Origin: Streptomyces microflavus
Lineage (GTDB): Bacteria > Actinomycetota > Actinomycetes > Streptomycetales > Streptomycetaceae
DNA length: 64,000 nucleotides
Assembly: GCF_014650075.1 (NCBI RefSeq)
Contig: NZ_BMUG01000006.1
Coordinates: 62,001 to 126,000 of the forward strand
Direction of reading: 5' to 3'
The position numbers were made by a program, and so were the translations under genes. Shown here in pieces: positions 52,155-60,268 of the stretch. Every line of letters begins with the position of its first letter. The first letter of the stretch is position 1. The notes under the pieces were generated by a model that was given only the letters and a program-made list of their open reading frames with translations, did not search any database and was not told where the DNA came from.

Positions 52155-53480
52155 ATGTACGGCTTGATCCAGGTCGCGGGCGTCATCGACCAGTCCGAGG
52201 CCGACCTCATCATCGAGGAGGGCGCCGACTGGCTCGGCTTCGCCCTGCGCCTTCCCGCCAAGAACGAGGACCTGTCGGAGGCCGACGCCGCCGCCATCGT
52301 CAAGGCGATCCAGCCCGACAACAAGGGCGTCATCATCACCTACCTCACCGACGCCGACGAGATAGCCGCCTTCTGCGCCGAGATGGGCGTCGGCGCGATC
52401 CAGCTCCACGGTGACGTGACCCCCGGCGAGCTGCGCCGGCTGCGCACCCTGGCCCCGGACCTCTACGTCCTCAAGAGCCTCGTGGTGAAGTCGGACAACA
52501 TCGACGAGCTCCGCGAGATCGTCGACACCTCCGCCGAGTGGGTCGACATGTTCATCACCGACAGCTTCAACCCGGCCACCGGAGCCAAGGGGGCGACCGG
52601 GCTGACCCACGACTGGTCCGTCAGCGCCGAACTCGTACGGATCTCACCCAAGCCCCTGATGATGGCCGGCGGGCTCACCCCGGAGAACGTCGGCGCGGCC
52701 ATCGAGGCCGTCCGCCCCGCCGCGGTGGACTCCCACACCGGCCTGGAGGACCCCACCACCCGCCGCAAGGACCGCCAGAAGGTGCGCACCTTCGTGCAGG
52801 AGGCCCGCGCCGCCTTCGCCCGGGTCGCCGCGGAGGACGGGATCCACCTCCTGCCGCAGACCAACCGGCTGCGCGCCCTGCACTCGATCGTCCGTGACCA
52901 CCAGGCCAAGCGGGAGGACTTCGTCCCCGCCGCCAACCGGATCATCCGCGGGCTCCTCGACGCCGCGCTGGACCTCCTCCCGTACGAGCCCCGCGACGTC
53001 CGCACCCCGGTCGGCCGGACCTACCACGGCCTCTCCCCGGCCTCCCGGGTCTACGGCGTCTCCATCGCCCGGGCCGGCGACAGCATGGAGTCCGAGCTGC
53101 GCCTGATGGCGCCGGAGACCCGGCTGGGCAAGATCCTGATCCAGCGGGACAAGACCACCAAACTCCCGCACCTGCACTACGCGGCGCTGCCCGAGGGCAT
53201 CGACCAGGGACATGTGCTCCTCCTCGACCCCATGCTCGCCACCGGCGGCACCGCACTCGCCGCGATCGGCGTGCTGCTCGACCACGGCGTGCCCGAGGAG
53301 CACATCGTCTTCGTGAACCTGCTCTCCGCCCCCGAGGGGATCAAGGCGGTCCACGACCGTCACCCCGGGGTGCGGATCGTGACCTCCTCCATCGAGGAGC
53401 GCCTCAACGAGGACGCGTTCATGCTTCCCGGCATCGGTGACTTCGGGGACCGCTACTTCGGGACCGACATCCCGGCGTGA
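52155..53480 (+). CDS. TrpF-like barrel fused to uracil phosphoribosyltransferase
   Basis: 441 residues in two enzyme domains. Residues 1-~220 match phosphoribosylanthranilate isomerase: GVGAIQLHGDVTPGELRRL, a conserved Asp136 in FITDSFNPATGAKGATG, and MMAGGLTPENVGAAIEAV. The catalytic Cys of the KxCG motif is replaced by Ala8 (LIQVAGVID), so normal TrpF chemistry is doubtful. Residues ~235-441 are a complete uracil phosphoribosyltransferase: VSIARAGDSMESE, the PRPP loop DPMLATGGTA (358-367), LLSAPEGI and IGDFGDRYFGT. GAGGAGG precedes ATG 52155. The fusion implies handling of a phosphoribosylated intermediate in the pathway. Confidence 0.9.
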   Translation: MYGLIQVAGVIDQSEADLIIEEGADWLGFALRLPAKNEDLSEADAAAIVKAIQPDNKGVIITYLTDADEIAAFCAEMGVGAIQLHGDVTPGELRRLRTLAPDLYVLKSLVVKSDNIDELREIVDTSAEWVDMFITDSFNPATGAKGATGLTHDWSVSAELVRISPKPLMMAGGLTPENVGAAIEAVRPAAVDSHTGLEDPTTRRKDRQKVRTFVQEARAAFARVAAEDGIHLLPQTNRLRALHSIVRDHQAKREDFVPAANRIIRGLLDAALDLLPYEPRDVRTPVGRTYHGLSPASRVYGVSIARAGDSMESELRLMAPETRLGKILIQRDKTTKLPHLHYAALPEGIDQGHVLLLDPMLATGGTALAAIGVLLDHGVPEEHIVFVNLLSAPEGIKAVHDRHPGVRIVTSSIEERLNEDAFMLPGIGDFGDRYFGTDIPA

Positions 53481-53568
53481 TCCCCCTCCTCCGCCGGAGC
53501 GGGCGGGGCTCCGCACCCCGGAACCCCGCCGCTCCGGCCCCCCGACCATCGCAGTAAGGAGTACTTCC

Positions 53569-54252
53569 GTGTCCACCGCCGACACACCCTCGCCGACGAC
53601 GAAGCTGTCGATCGTCTACTACTCGGGCACCGGCAACGTCCACAAGCTCGCCGTGGCCGCCGAGGAGGCCGCCGCGAAGGCCGGGGCCGATGTCCGTCTG
53701 CGCCGGGTCCCCGAGTACGTCGAGGCCTCCCTGGCCCCCGAGTTCACCGAGTGGACCGAGGCGTGGAGCGAGAACGCCGGGGCCATCGCGGAGATTCCCG
53801 CCGCCACCGCCGACGACCTCGACTGGGCCGATGCCATCCTGATCGGCGGCCCCGGCCGGTTCGGCATGATCGCCGCGCCGCTCAAGCACTTCATCGAGCT
53901 GGCCTGGCCCCTCAACGCGCGAGGCGGCCTGGCGGGCAAGGTCATGTCGTCGTTCACCTCGACGGGCGCCCAGCACGGTGGCCAGGAGGCGACGATCCTG
54001 TCGCTGAACACCGTCTTCTACCACTGGGGCGGGATCATCGTCGCGCCCGGCATCACCGACGACATCATGTCGGCGCCCAGCAACGGCAACCCCTACGGCG
54101 TCAGTTCCGTCTCCGGCCCGCAGGCGATTCCGGGCCGGCTGGCGGAGAACGTCACCGAGGACAACCTCGCCGCCATCGGCTACCAGACCCGCCGCATGCT
54201 GGAGGTCGCCGACGCACTGCGAAGGGGCCGGAGGGCCGGCGCGGACCGCTGA
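53569..54252 (+). CDS. WrbA-like flavodoxin / NAD(P)H:quinone oxidoreductase
   Basis: A 227-residue flavodoxin-fold protein from GTG 53569, with TAAGGAG seven bases upstream. It shows SIVYYSGTGNVHKLAVAAEE for FMN phosphate binding, ADAILIGGPGRFGMIAAPLKHF and SSFTSTGAQHGGQEATILSL, as in WrbA proteins, with the C-terminal NPYGVSSVSG. It would carry FMN and transfer electrons from NAD(P)H, perhaps to re-reduce the NRPS oxidase flavin or a quinoid intermediate. That link is inference from the neighbouring gene. Confidence 0.9.
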   Translation: MSTADTPSPTTKLSIVYYSGTGNVHKLAVAAEEAAAKAGADVRLRRVPEYVEASLAPEFTEWTEAWSENAGAIAEIPAATADDLDWADAILIGGPGRFGMIAAPLKHFIELAWPLNARGGLAGKVMSSFTSTGAQHGGQEATILSLNTVFYHWGGIIVAPGITDDIMSAPSNGNPYGVSSVSGPQAIPGRLAENVTEDNLAAIGYQTRRMLEVADALRRGRRAGADR

Positions 54253-54384
54253 CCGCCCGTCAGCTCCCCGGCACGGCCCCGGAACACTCGGCTGTTCCCC
54301 ACAGACCGCCGGGTGTTCCTCACGGGCGGATCACCACCGAACCCCGCCCACCTCACGGCATACACGCACACCCAGGGGACTCAC

Positions 54385-57300
54385 ATGACCACCGACGCGT
54401 CTGACCGGAAGCCGGCCACCCGCCTGTCGTTACCCGAAATGCTCCTGCGTACCGCCGCCGAACGCCCGGACGACACAGCGGTGATCAGCGGCGACGAGCA
54501 CGTGACCTTCGCCGGACTGGTCGGGCGAAGCCGAGGACTGGCCGGACACCTCCGGGACATCGGCGTGACCGCCGACCAGTGCGTGGGGGTGTTCATCGAA
54601 CCCTCGTCCGACCTGATGGCCGGGGTGTGGGGCATCCTCTTCGCGGGCGGCGCCTACCTGCCGCTCGCCCCGGAGTATCCCGAAGAGCGCCTGCGCTACA
54701 TGATCGAGCACTCGGGCGCCAAGGCGATCGTCACCCAGGGCCACCTCGTCGAGCGCCTGGCCGCGCTGGCCCCGGCGGACACCGTGATCGTCCGGGTCGA
54801 GGACGCCCGTGACAGCGACCCCGGCGCGGACGTCACCGTCGCCCCCGACTCGCTCGCGTACGTCATCTACACCTCGGGCAGCACCGGCCGGCCCAAGGGC
54901 GTCATGATCGAGCACCGGAGCATCGCGAGCCAGATGTCCTGGCTGCGGTCCGCCCACGGCATCGACCGCACCCGGGTCGTCCTGCAGAAGACGCCGGTCA
55001 GCTTCGACGCCGCCCAGTGGGAGATCCTCGCCCCGGCCGTCGGCTCCCGGGTCGTGATGGGCGGCGCCGGCATCCACCGGGACACCGAACGCCTGGTCGA
55101 AGCGGTCAGGACCCACGCCGTCACCACCCTCCAGTGCGTCCCGACCCTGCTCCAAGCGCTCCTGGACACACCGGAGTTCGGCTCCTGCCACTCGCTGGAG
55201 CAGGTCTTCACCGGTGGTGAGGCCCTCTCCAAGCCGCTGGCCCGGGCCTTCCTGGAGAACCTCCCCGGGTGCACCCTGGTCAACCTGTACGGACCGACCG
55301 AGTGCACGATCAACTCGTCGTCCTTCACCGTGGCCAGGTCCGCCGTCGGCGAGGGCCCCAACTCGATCTCCATCGGCGCCCCGGTCGACGCCACCGACTA
55401 CCACATCCTCAGCCCCGGCCTCACCGAACTGGCCGTGGGCGAGATCGGCGAGCTGTACGTCGGCGGCATCCAGGTCGCGCGCGGCTATCTGCACCGGCCC
55501 GACCTGACCGAACAGCGGTTCACGGACAACCCGTTCGGCCCCGGGCGGCTCTTCAGGACCGGCGACCTGGCCTACTGGAACGCCGACGGCACCGTCCAGT
55601 TCACCGGCCGCGCCGACAACCAGGTCAAGCTGCGCGGCTTCCGGGTGGAGCTCGACGAGATCAGACTCGCCATCGAGACCCACGACTGGGTCCGGCACGC
55701 GGTCGTGCTGGTCAAGAGCGACGCCAGGACAGGGTTCCAGAACCTGATCGCCTGCGTCGAACTCGACCCGAAGGAAGCCGCCCTGATGGACCAGGGCAGC
55801 CACGGCGCGCACCACCAGTCCAAGGAGAGCAAGCTCCAGGTCAAGGCCCAGCTGTCGAACCCCGGCGTACGGCCCGCGGCCGAACTCGCCGGCCTCCCCG
55901 CCCTGGACCTGCCCGGCCGCGAGCCCACACCGGCCCAGCGCGCCCTCGCCTTCGCCCGCAAGACCTACCGCTTCTACGAGGGCGACGCCCCGGTGGCGGA
56001 GGCCGACCTGCTGAAACTGCTGGCCCGCCGCCCCGCCGCCGTACGCGGCCGGGAGCTCCGGGAGCTGGACACCGAAGGACTCGGCGCGATCCTGCGGAAC
56101 CTCGGGCAGCACCTGAGCCCGGAGCGGCTGCTCCCCAAGTACGCCTACGCCTCGCCCGGTTCGCTCTACGCCACCCAGCTGTACCTGGAGATCACCGGCT
56201 TCCCGGGAATCACCCCGGGCATCCACTACTACCACCCGATCGACCACCGGCTGGTGCTGATACCGGGGGAGGGCGGGACGGCGGAGGACGGACAAGTCCC
56301 GCGGATCCGGGCCCACTTCCTCGGCCGGCGCGGCGCCATCGAGCCCGTCTACAAGAAGAACATCCAGGAGGTCCTGGAGATCGAGGCCGGCCACATGATC
56401 GGACTCCTGGAGGAGGTCCTGCCGGGTCACGGCCTCGACATCGAGGCCGCCCCGTTCGTCCCGGAGACCAAGGACCTGCTGCGGGTCGCCGACGAGGACC
56501 ACTACCTCGGCGCCTTCGACCTGGTGCCCTACCGGGGCCCCCGCCCGGACGAGGACATCGACCTGTACGTACAGATCCACCCCGGAAAGGGGGTGGACCG
56601 GCCGGCCGGTCAGTACGTGTACGAGGGCGACCGGCTGCGCCTCGTCTCCGGCGACCTGGTCCTGCGCAAGCAGGTCATCGCGATCAACCAGGCGGTCTAC
56701 GACCGGGCCGGCTTCGGGATCTCGGTGATCAGCCGCTCCCCGCAGGAGTGGCGGCGCTACATCGACCTCGGCCGCACGCTCCAGCGGCTGTCGATGAACG
56801 ACCTCGACATCGGCTTCATGTCCTCGGGCTACAGCTCGCAGAGCGGCGACGACCTGCCCTCCGCCCGGCGGATCGACGCCGTCCTGCGCGAGCTCGGCCG
56901 GCCGGGCGGAGCCTCGTACTTCTTCGTCGGCGGCCGGGTGAGCCAGGAGCAGCGGCGGCACGAGGGCATGCGGGAGGACGTGGTCCACATGCGGGGGCCC
57001 GCGGAGCTGATCCGCGACGACCTCGTGAACTACCTGCCGGACTACATGATCCCGAACAAGGTCGTCGTCCTCGACGCCCTGCCGACCACCGCCAACGGCA
57101 AGATCGACCTCAAGGCCCTCGCCGCCTCCGACAAGGTGGACGTCGGAACGGCCGACCGTCCCTTCGTGGCCCCCCGCGACGAGACCGAACGCCGGGTCGC
57201 CGCGCTGTGGAAGCAGGTGATGAAGCAGGAGAGCGTCTCCGTGCAGGACGACTTCTTCGCCTGCGGCGGCAACTCGCTGCTCGCCGTCGGCCTGATCAAC

Positions 57301-58386
57301 CGGATCAACCGGACGTTCGGGGCCGGGCTGCCCCTGGAGGTCATCTTCACCTCACCGACCGTGGAGGGGCTGGCGCACCGGATCGCCGGCGATCCGGCGA
57401 GCGGCACCTCACGTCTGGTCCCCCTGCAGCAGGAGGGCTCCGGACGCCCCGTCCACTGCTGGCCCGGCCTGGGCGGCTACCCGATGAACCTGCGCCTCCT
57501 GGGTGAGCGGCTCGGCACGGACCGGCCGTTCCTCGGGGTGCAGGCGCACGGCATCAACCCGGGGGAGACCCCGTACAGCACCATCCGGGAGATGGCGGCC
57601 GAGGACGTGAAGGCCATCACGGCCCGGCAGCCGGAGGGGCCCTACACGCTGTGGGGGTACTCCTTCGGAGCCCGGGTCGCCTTCGAGGCCGCGTACCAGC
57701 TGGAGCAGGCCGGCCACACCGTCGACCATGTCTTCCTGATCGCCCCGGGCGCCCCCGAGGTGCGCACGGAGGGGCCGGAACGGCGGACCGCCTCGTACAC
57801 CGACCCCACCTTCGTCGCCATCCTGCTCTCGGTCTTCACCGGGCGGATCGACGGCGAACTGGCGGCGCGCTGCCTGGCCGAGGCCGGCGACGAGCTGGGC
57901 TTCGCCGAGTTCGTGGCCGCCCGGATGCCGGGCATGGACCGCGACTGGGTCCTCCGGATCATGCGGGTGGTCTCGCTGACCTTCGAGTTCAGCTACACCT
58001 TCCGCGAACTGAGGGAGCGTCGGATCGCCGCGCCCATCACCATCTTCAAGGCGCAGGGCGACAACTACTCGTTCCTGGACGGCAGCAGCGGCTTCTCCTC
58101 CGCGCCGCCGACGGTCGTCGAGCTGGCGGCCGACCACTACGCCGTGCTGCGCGAGGGCGGGGTCGACGAGCTGGTCGCCGCCGTACGCAGACGGCTGGCC
58201 GTCACCCAGGAGGCCATCGCGGCGCACGTCAGCATCAAGCACGCGCCGGTGTCGCTGCGACCCGAGCAGTGGACCCGGCTGCTGGAGGCCCTGACCGAGA
58301 CGGTCACCTCGGCGTTCAGCTGCGAGGCCAAGGAGGTCTCGATCGCCTTCGAGGCCATGGCCGACCACGGCTCCGAATCCCACTGA
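54385..58386 (+). CDS. Indigoidine-synthetase-type NRPS (A-Ox-T-TE plus C-terminal domain)
   Basis: A 1333-residue single-module NRPS. The adenylation domain has VIYTSGSTGRPKG (~160), NLYGPTECTINS (~300) and LFRTGDLAYW (~390). A nitroreductase-like oxidase is inserted at ~515-840 (ARKTYRFYEGDAP), after which the A domain resumes (PTTANGKIDLKAL). The carrier serine is Ser964 (GGNSL) and the thioesterase Ser1093 (GYSFGAR). This is the order of IndC/BpsA, which oxidise and cyclise L-glutamine. By-eye specificity residues read D-A-W-Q-F-G-L-I, which I recall as the glutamine code of those enzymes. Residues ~1280-1333 form an extra tautomerase-like segment. TTA codon 16 (54430) suggests bldA control. 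Confidence 0.93.
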   Translation: MTTDASDRKPATRLSLPEMLLRTAAERPDDTAVISGDEHVTFAGLVGRSRGLAGHLRDIGVTADQCVGVFIEPSSDLMAGVWGILFAGGAYLPLAPEYPEERLRYMIEHSGAKAIVTQGHLVERLAALAPADTVIVRVEDARDSDPGADVTVAPDSLAYVIYTSGSTGRPKGVMIEHRSIASQMSWLRSAHGIDRTRVVLQKTPVSFDAAQWEILAPAVGSRVVMGGAGIHRDTERLVEAVRTHAVTTLQCVPTLLQALLDTPEFGSCHSLEQVFTGGEALSKPLARAFLENLPGCTLVNLYGPTECTINSSSFTVARSAVGEGPNSISIGAPVDATDYHILSPGLTELAVGEIGELYVGGIQVARGYLHRPDLTEQRFTDNPFGPGRLFRTGDLAYWNADGTVQFTGRADNQVKLRGFRVELDEIRLAIETHDWVRHAVVLVKSDARTGFQNLIACVELDPKEAALMDQGSHGAHHQSKESKLQVKAQLSNPGVRPAAELAGLPALDLPGREPTPAQRALAFARKTYRFYEGDAPVAEADLLKLLARRPAAVRGRELRELDTEGLGAILRNLGQHLSPERLLPKYAYASPGSLYATQLYLEITGFPGITPGIHYYHPIDHRLVLIPGEGGTAEDGQVPRIRAHFLGRRGAIEPVYKKNIQEVLEIEAGHMIGLLEEVLPGHGLDIEAAPFVPETKDLLRVADEDHYLGAFDLVPYRGPRPDEDIDLYVQIHPGKGVDRPAGQYVYEGDRLRLVSGDLVLRKQVIAINQAVYDRAGFGISVISRSPQEWRRYIDLGRTLQRLSMNDLDIGFMSSGYSSQSGDDLPSARRIDAVLRELGRPGGASYFFVGGRVSQEQRRHEGMREDVVHMRGPAELIRDDLVNYLPDYMIPNKVVVLDALPTTANGKIDLKALAASDKVDVGTADRPFVAPRDETERRVAALWKQVMKQESVSVQDDFFACGGNSLLAVGLINRINRTFGAGLPLEVIFTSPTVEGLAHRIAGDPASGTSRLVPLQQEGSGRPVHCWPGLGGYPMNLRLLGERLGTDRPFLGVQAHGINPGETPYSTIREMAAEDVKAITARQPEGPYTLWGYSFGARVAFEAAYQLEQAGHTVDHVFLIAPGAPEVRTEGPERRTASYTDPTFVAILLSVFTGRIDGELAARCLAEAGDELGFAEFVAARMPGMDRDWVLRIMRVVSLTFEFSYTFRELRERRIAAPITIFKAQGDNYSFLDGSSGFSSAPPTVVELAADHYAVLREGGVDELVAAVRRRLAVTQEAIAAHVSIKHAPVSLRPEQWTRLLEALTETVTSAFSCEAKEVSIAFEAMADHGSESH

Positions 58387-58396
58387 GAGGACCACG

Positions 58397-59341
58397 GTGA
58401 CCACCCACCCGCACATCCCGTTCGTCGTCAGCGCCGAAGTGAGCGACGCGCTGAGCGAGGGGCGGCCGGTCGTCGCGTTGGAGTCCAACGTGATCACGCA
58501 CGGCCTGCCGTACCCGCAGAACGCCGAAACCGCCCACGCGGTGGAGAGCGCCGTCCGCCGGGGCGGCTCCGTGCCCGCCACCATCGCGGTCGAGGACGGC
58601 AAGATCCTGGTCGGGATGACCGACTCGGACATCGAGCGGTTCGCGACCGGATCGGACATCCCCAAGGTCAGCAGCCGGGACCTGCCCGTCGTCCTGGCCC
58701 AGGGCCGGCGCGGCGCGCTGACCGTCGCGTCCTCGGTCGTCGCCGCCGAACTGGCGGGCATCCCGTTCTTCGCCTCCGCCGGCATCGGCGGGGTGCACCG
58801 GGGCGCCGAGACCTCGATGGACATCTCCTCGGACCTCGTCCAGTTCACCCGATCCAAGGTGGCCGTGGTCTGCGCCGGAGCCAAGAAGATCCTGGACCTC
58901 GGCCTGACGCTGGAGTTCCTGGAGACCCACTGCGTGCCGGTGGTCTCCTACCGCTCCGACGACTTCCCGGCCTTCTACTGCCGCTCCAGCGGCTTCCGCA
59001 GCCCGTCCCGCGTCGACGAGGACGAGGTGATCGCGCGGGCGATCGAGAACCACTGGGCCCTGGGCGGCCAGGGCTCGTTCCTGATCACCACCCCGATCGC
59101 GGCCGAGGACGCCATCGACAGCGAGGAGGTGGACGCCGTCATCACCGAGGCGATCGCCGCCGCCGACCGGGACGGCGTCCGCGGCCAGGCCGTCACCAAA
59201 TACGTCATGCGCGCCGTGGACGCGGCCACCCAGGGCCGGACGTCCCGCGCCAACGCGGCCGTCCTGATCAACACCGCCGAGGTGGGCGGCCGGCTGGCCG
59301 TGGCGCACGCCCGGCTCCGGGCCGGGTCCGGGCCCGTCTGA
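58397..59341 (+). CDS. Pseudouridine-5'-phosphate glycosidase-family C-ribosyl enzyme (PsuG-like)
   Basis: 314 residues, close to E. coli PsuG in length and motifs: VALESNVITHGLPYPQN (Glu29), GIGGVHRGAETSMDIS (Asp142) and VCAGAKKILDLGLTLEFLET (Lys163, the ribose Schiff-base lysine). PsuG reversibly joins ribose-5-phosphate to uracil through a C-C bond; homologs in indigoidine, minimycin and showdomycin loci are used for C-nucleoside or pigment chemistry. Changes from the housekeeping pattern include Asn after ALES and Lys after CAGAK. GTG 58397 begins 10 bases after the NRPS stop with GAGAGGA upstream. It probably C-ribosylates the glutamine-derived ring. Confidence 0.92.
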   Translation: MTTHPHIPFVVSAEVSDALSEGRPVVALESNVITHGLPYPQNAETAHAVESAVRRGGSVPATIAVEDGKILVGMTDSDIERFATGSDIPKVSSRDLPVVLAQGRRGALTVASSVVAAELAGIPFFASAGIGGVHRGAETSMDISSDLVQFTRSKVAVVCAGAKKILDLGLTLEFLETHCVPVVSYRSDDFPAFYCRSSGFRSPSRVDEDEVIARAIENHWALGGQGSFLITTPIAAEDAIDSEEVDAVITEAIAAADRDGVRGQAVTKYVMRAVDAATQGRTSRANAAVLINTAEVGGRLAVAHARLRAGSGPV

Positions 59342-59349
59342 CGTACCCC

Positions 59350-59385
59350 CTCTCCACCCTCTCCACCCTCTCCACCTTCTCCACC
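59350..59385 (+). repeat. Four 9-bp tandem repeats after the PsuG-like gene
   Basis: CTCTCCACC occurs three times, then TTCTCCACC, between the PsuG-like stop and the methyltransferase start. It is pyrimidine-only apart from the A residues and lacks dyad symmetry, so it is not a terminator. Confidence 0.85.
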
Positions 59386-59432
59386 CGACCGGACGCGATC
59401 CCTCGCGTACGACACAGGAATGGATACGAACC

Positions 59433-60155
59433 ATGACGAAGCTCGATCACCAGTCGGCCACCCAGGCCGAGTCCTACCGCCCGCTCGTCTCCCCGGAGCG
59501 GGTGCAGGAGATCAAGGGACTGCGCGAGGCCATGTCCTCGCAGGGCGGCGGCGAGGAGGGTGAGCAGACCCACCCGTTCCTGGGCCTCACCCTGCGCGTC
59601 CCCTCCCAGGTCATGACCCCCTGCCCCGTCTCCCCGATGCTCGGCGGCGCGGTCTTTGCCGAGGTCCAGCCGGGCGACCGGGTCCTCGACATGGGCACCG
59701 GCAGCGGTTCGCTGGCCCTCATCGCCGCCAAGAAGGGCGCCGACGTCCTGGCGGTGGACCTCAACCCGCACGCCGTGACCGCCGTCCGCGCCAACGCCGA
59801 GCTCAACGGGGTCGCCGACCGCGTCGAGTCGCGCGAGAGCGACGTCTTCGACGCGGTCGAGGGCCGCTTCGACCTGATCATCTTCAACCCGCCGTTCCAG
59901 TGGTTCGCCGCCAGCGACTACGCGGACGTCGCGGGCACCGACGCCGGCTACCAGGCGCTGACCCGCTTCTTCCGCTCGGCCCGCGCCCACCTGACGGAGA
60001 AGGGACGCATGATCCTCTTCTTCAGCACCATGGGTGACGTGGAGTACTTCGAGAAGCTCGTGGCCGACGGGGGCTTCGACCACAAGGTGGTCTTCTCCAC
60101 CACCCAGCCCGTCTTCGACGTGCAGGTCGAGTTCTCCGTGCACCGCCTGTCCTGA
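59433..60155 (+). CDS. SAM-dependent methyltransferase with NPPF motif
   Basis: A 240-residue class I methyltransferase. Motif I is VLDMGTGSGSLALIAAKKGA (Asp86-Gly92), the ribose-binding acidic residue lies in LAVDLNPHAV, and motif IV is IIFNPPFQWF (Asn152-Phe155). The N/D-P-P-Y/F motif is typical of enzymes that methylate planar nitrogens (PrmC, N6-adenine and 23S rRNA methyltransferases). Here it may N-methylate the heterocycle or a carboxamide of the cluster product. The neighbouring SAM-supply genes support an important methylation step. Confidence 0.88.
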   Translation: MTKLDHQSATQAESYRPLVSPERVQEIKGLREAMSSQGGGEEGEQTHPFLGLTLRVPSQVMTPCPVSPMLGGAVFAEVQPGDRVLDMGTGSGSLALIAAKKGADVLAVDLNPHAVTAVRANAELNGVADRVESRESDVFDAVEGRFDLIIFNPPFQWFAASDYADVAGTDAGYQALTRFFRSARAHLTEKGRMILFFSTMGDVEYFEKLVADGGFDHKVVFSTTQPVFDVQVEFSVHRLS

Positions 60156-60164
60156 TCCCGGACA

Positions 60165-60203
60165 CCCGCCGGGGCCTCCTTTTCAGGGGGAGGCCCCGGC
60201 GGG
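60165..60203. terminator. 15-bp hairpin between methyltransferase and metK genes
   Basis: A perfect 15-bp inverted repeat (CCCGCCGGGGCCTCC at 60165-60179 with its complement at 60189-60203) and a 9-base loop starts ten bases after the methyltransferase stop. It has no downstream T-run. It may end the upstream transcript or stabilise its 3' end, and it splits the cluster from the metK-adoK-metF unit. Confidence 0.7.
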
Positions 60204-60268
60204 CCCCAGGTCCGCCGGACCGCAGTCCCGTCCCCGCACGCCCGCCCGTACGACAGGAGCACCACGCC

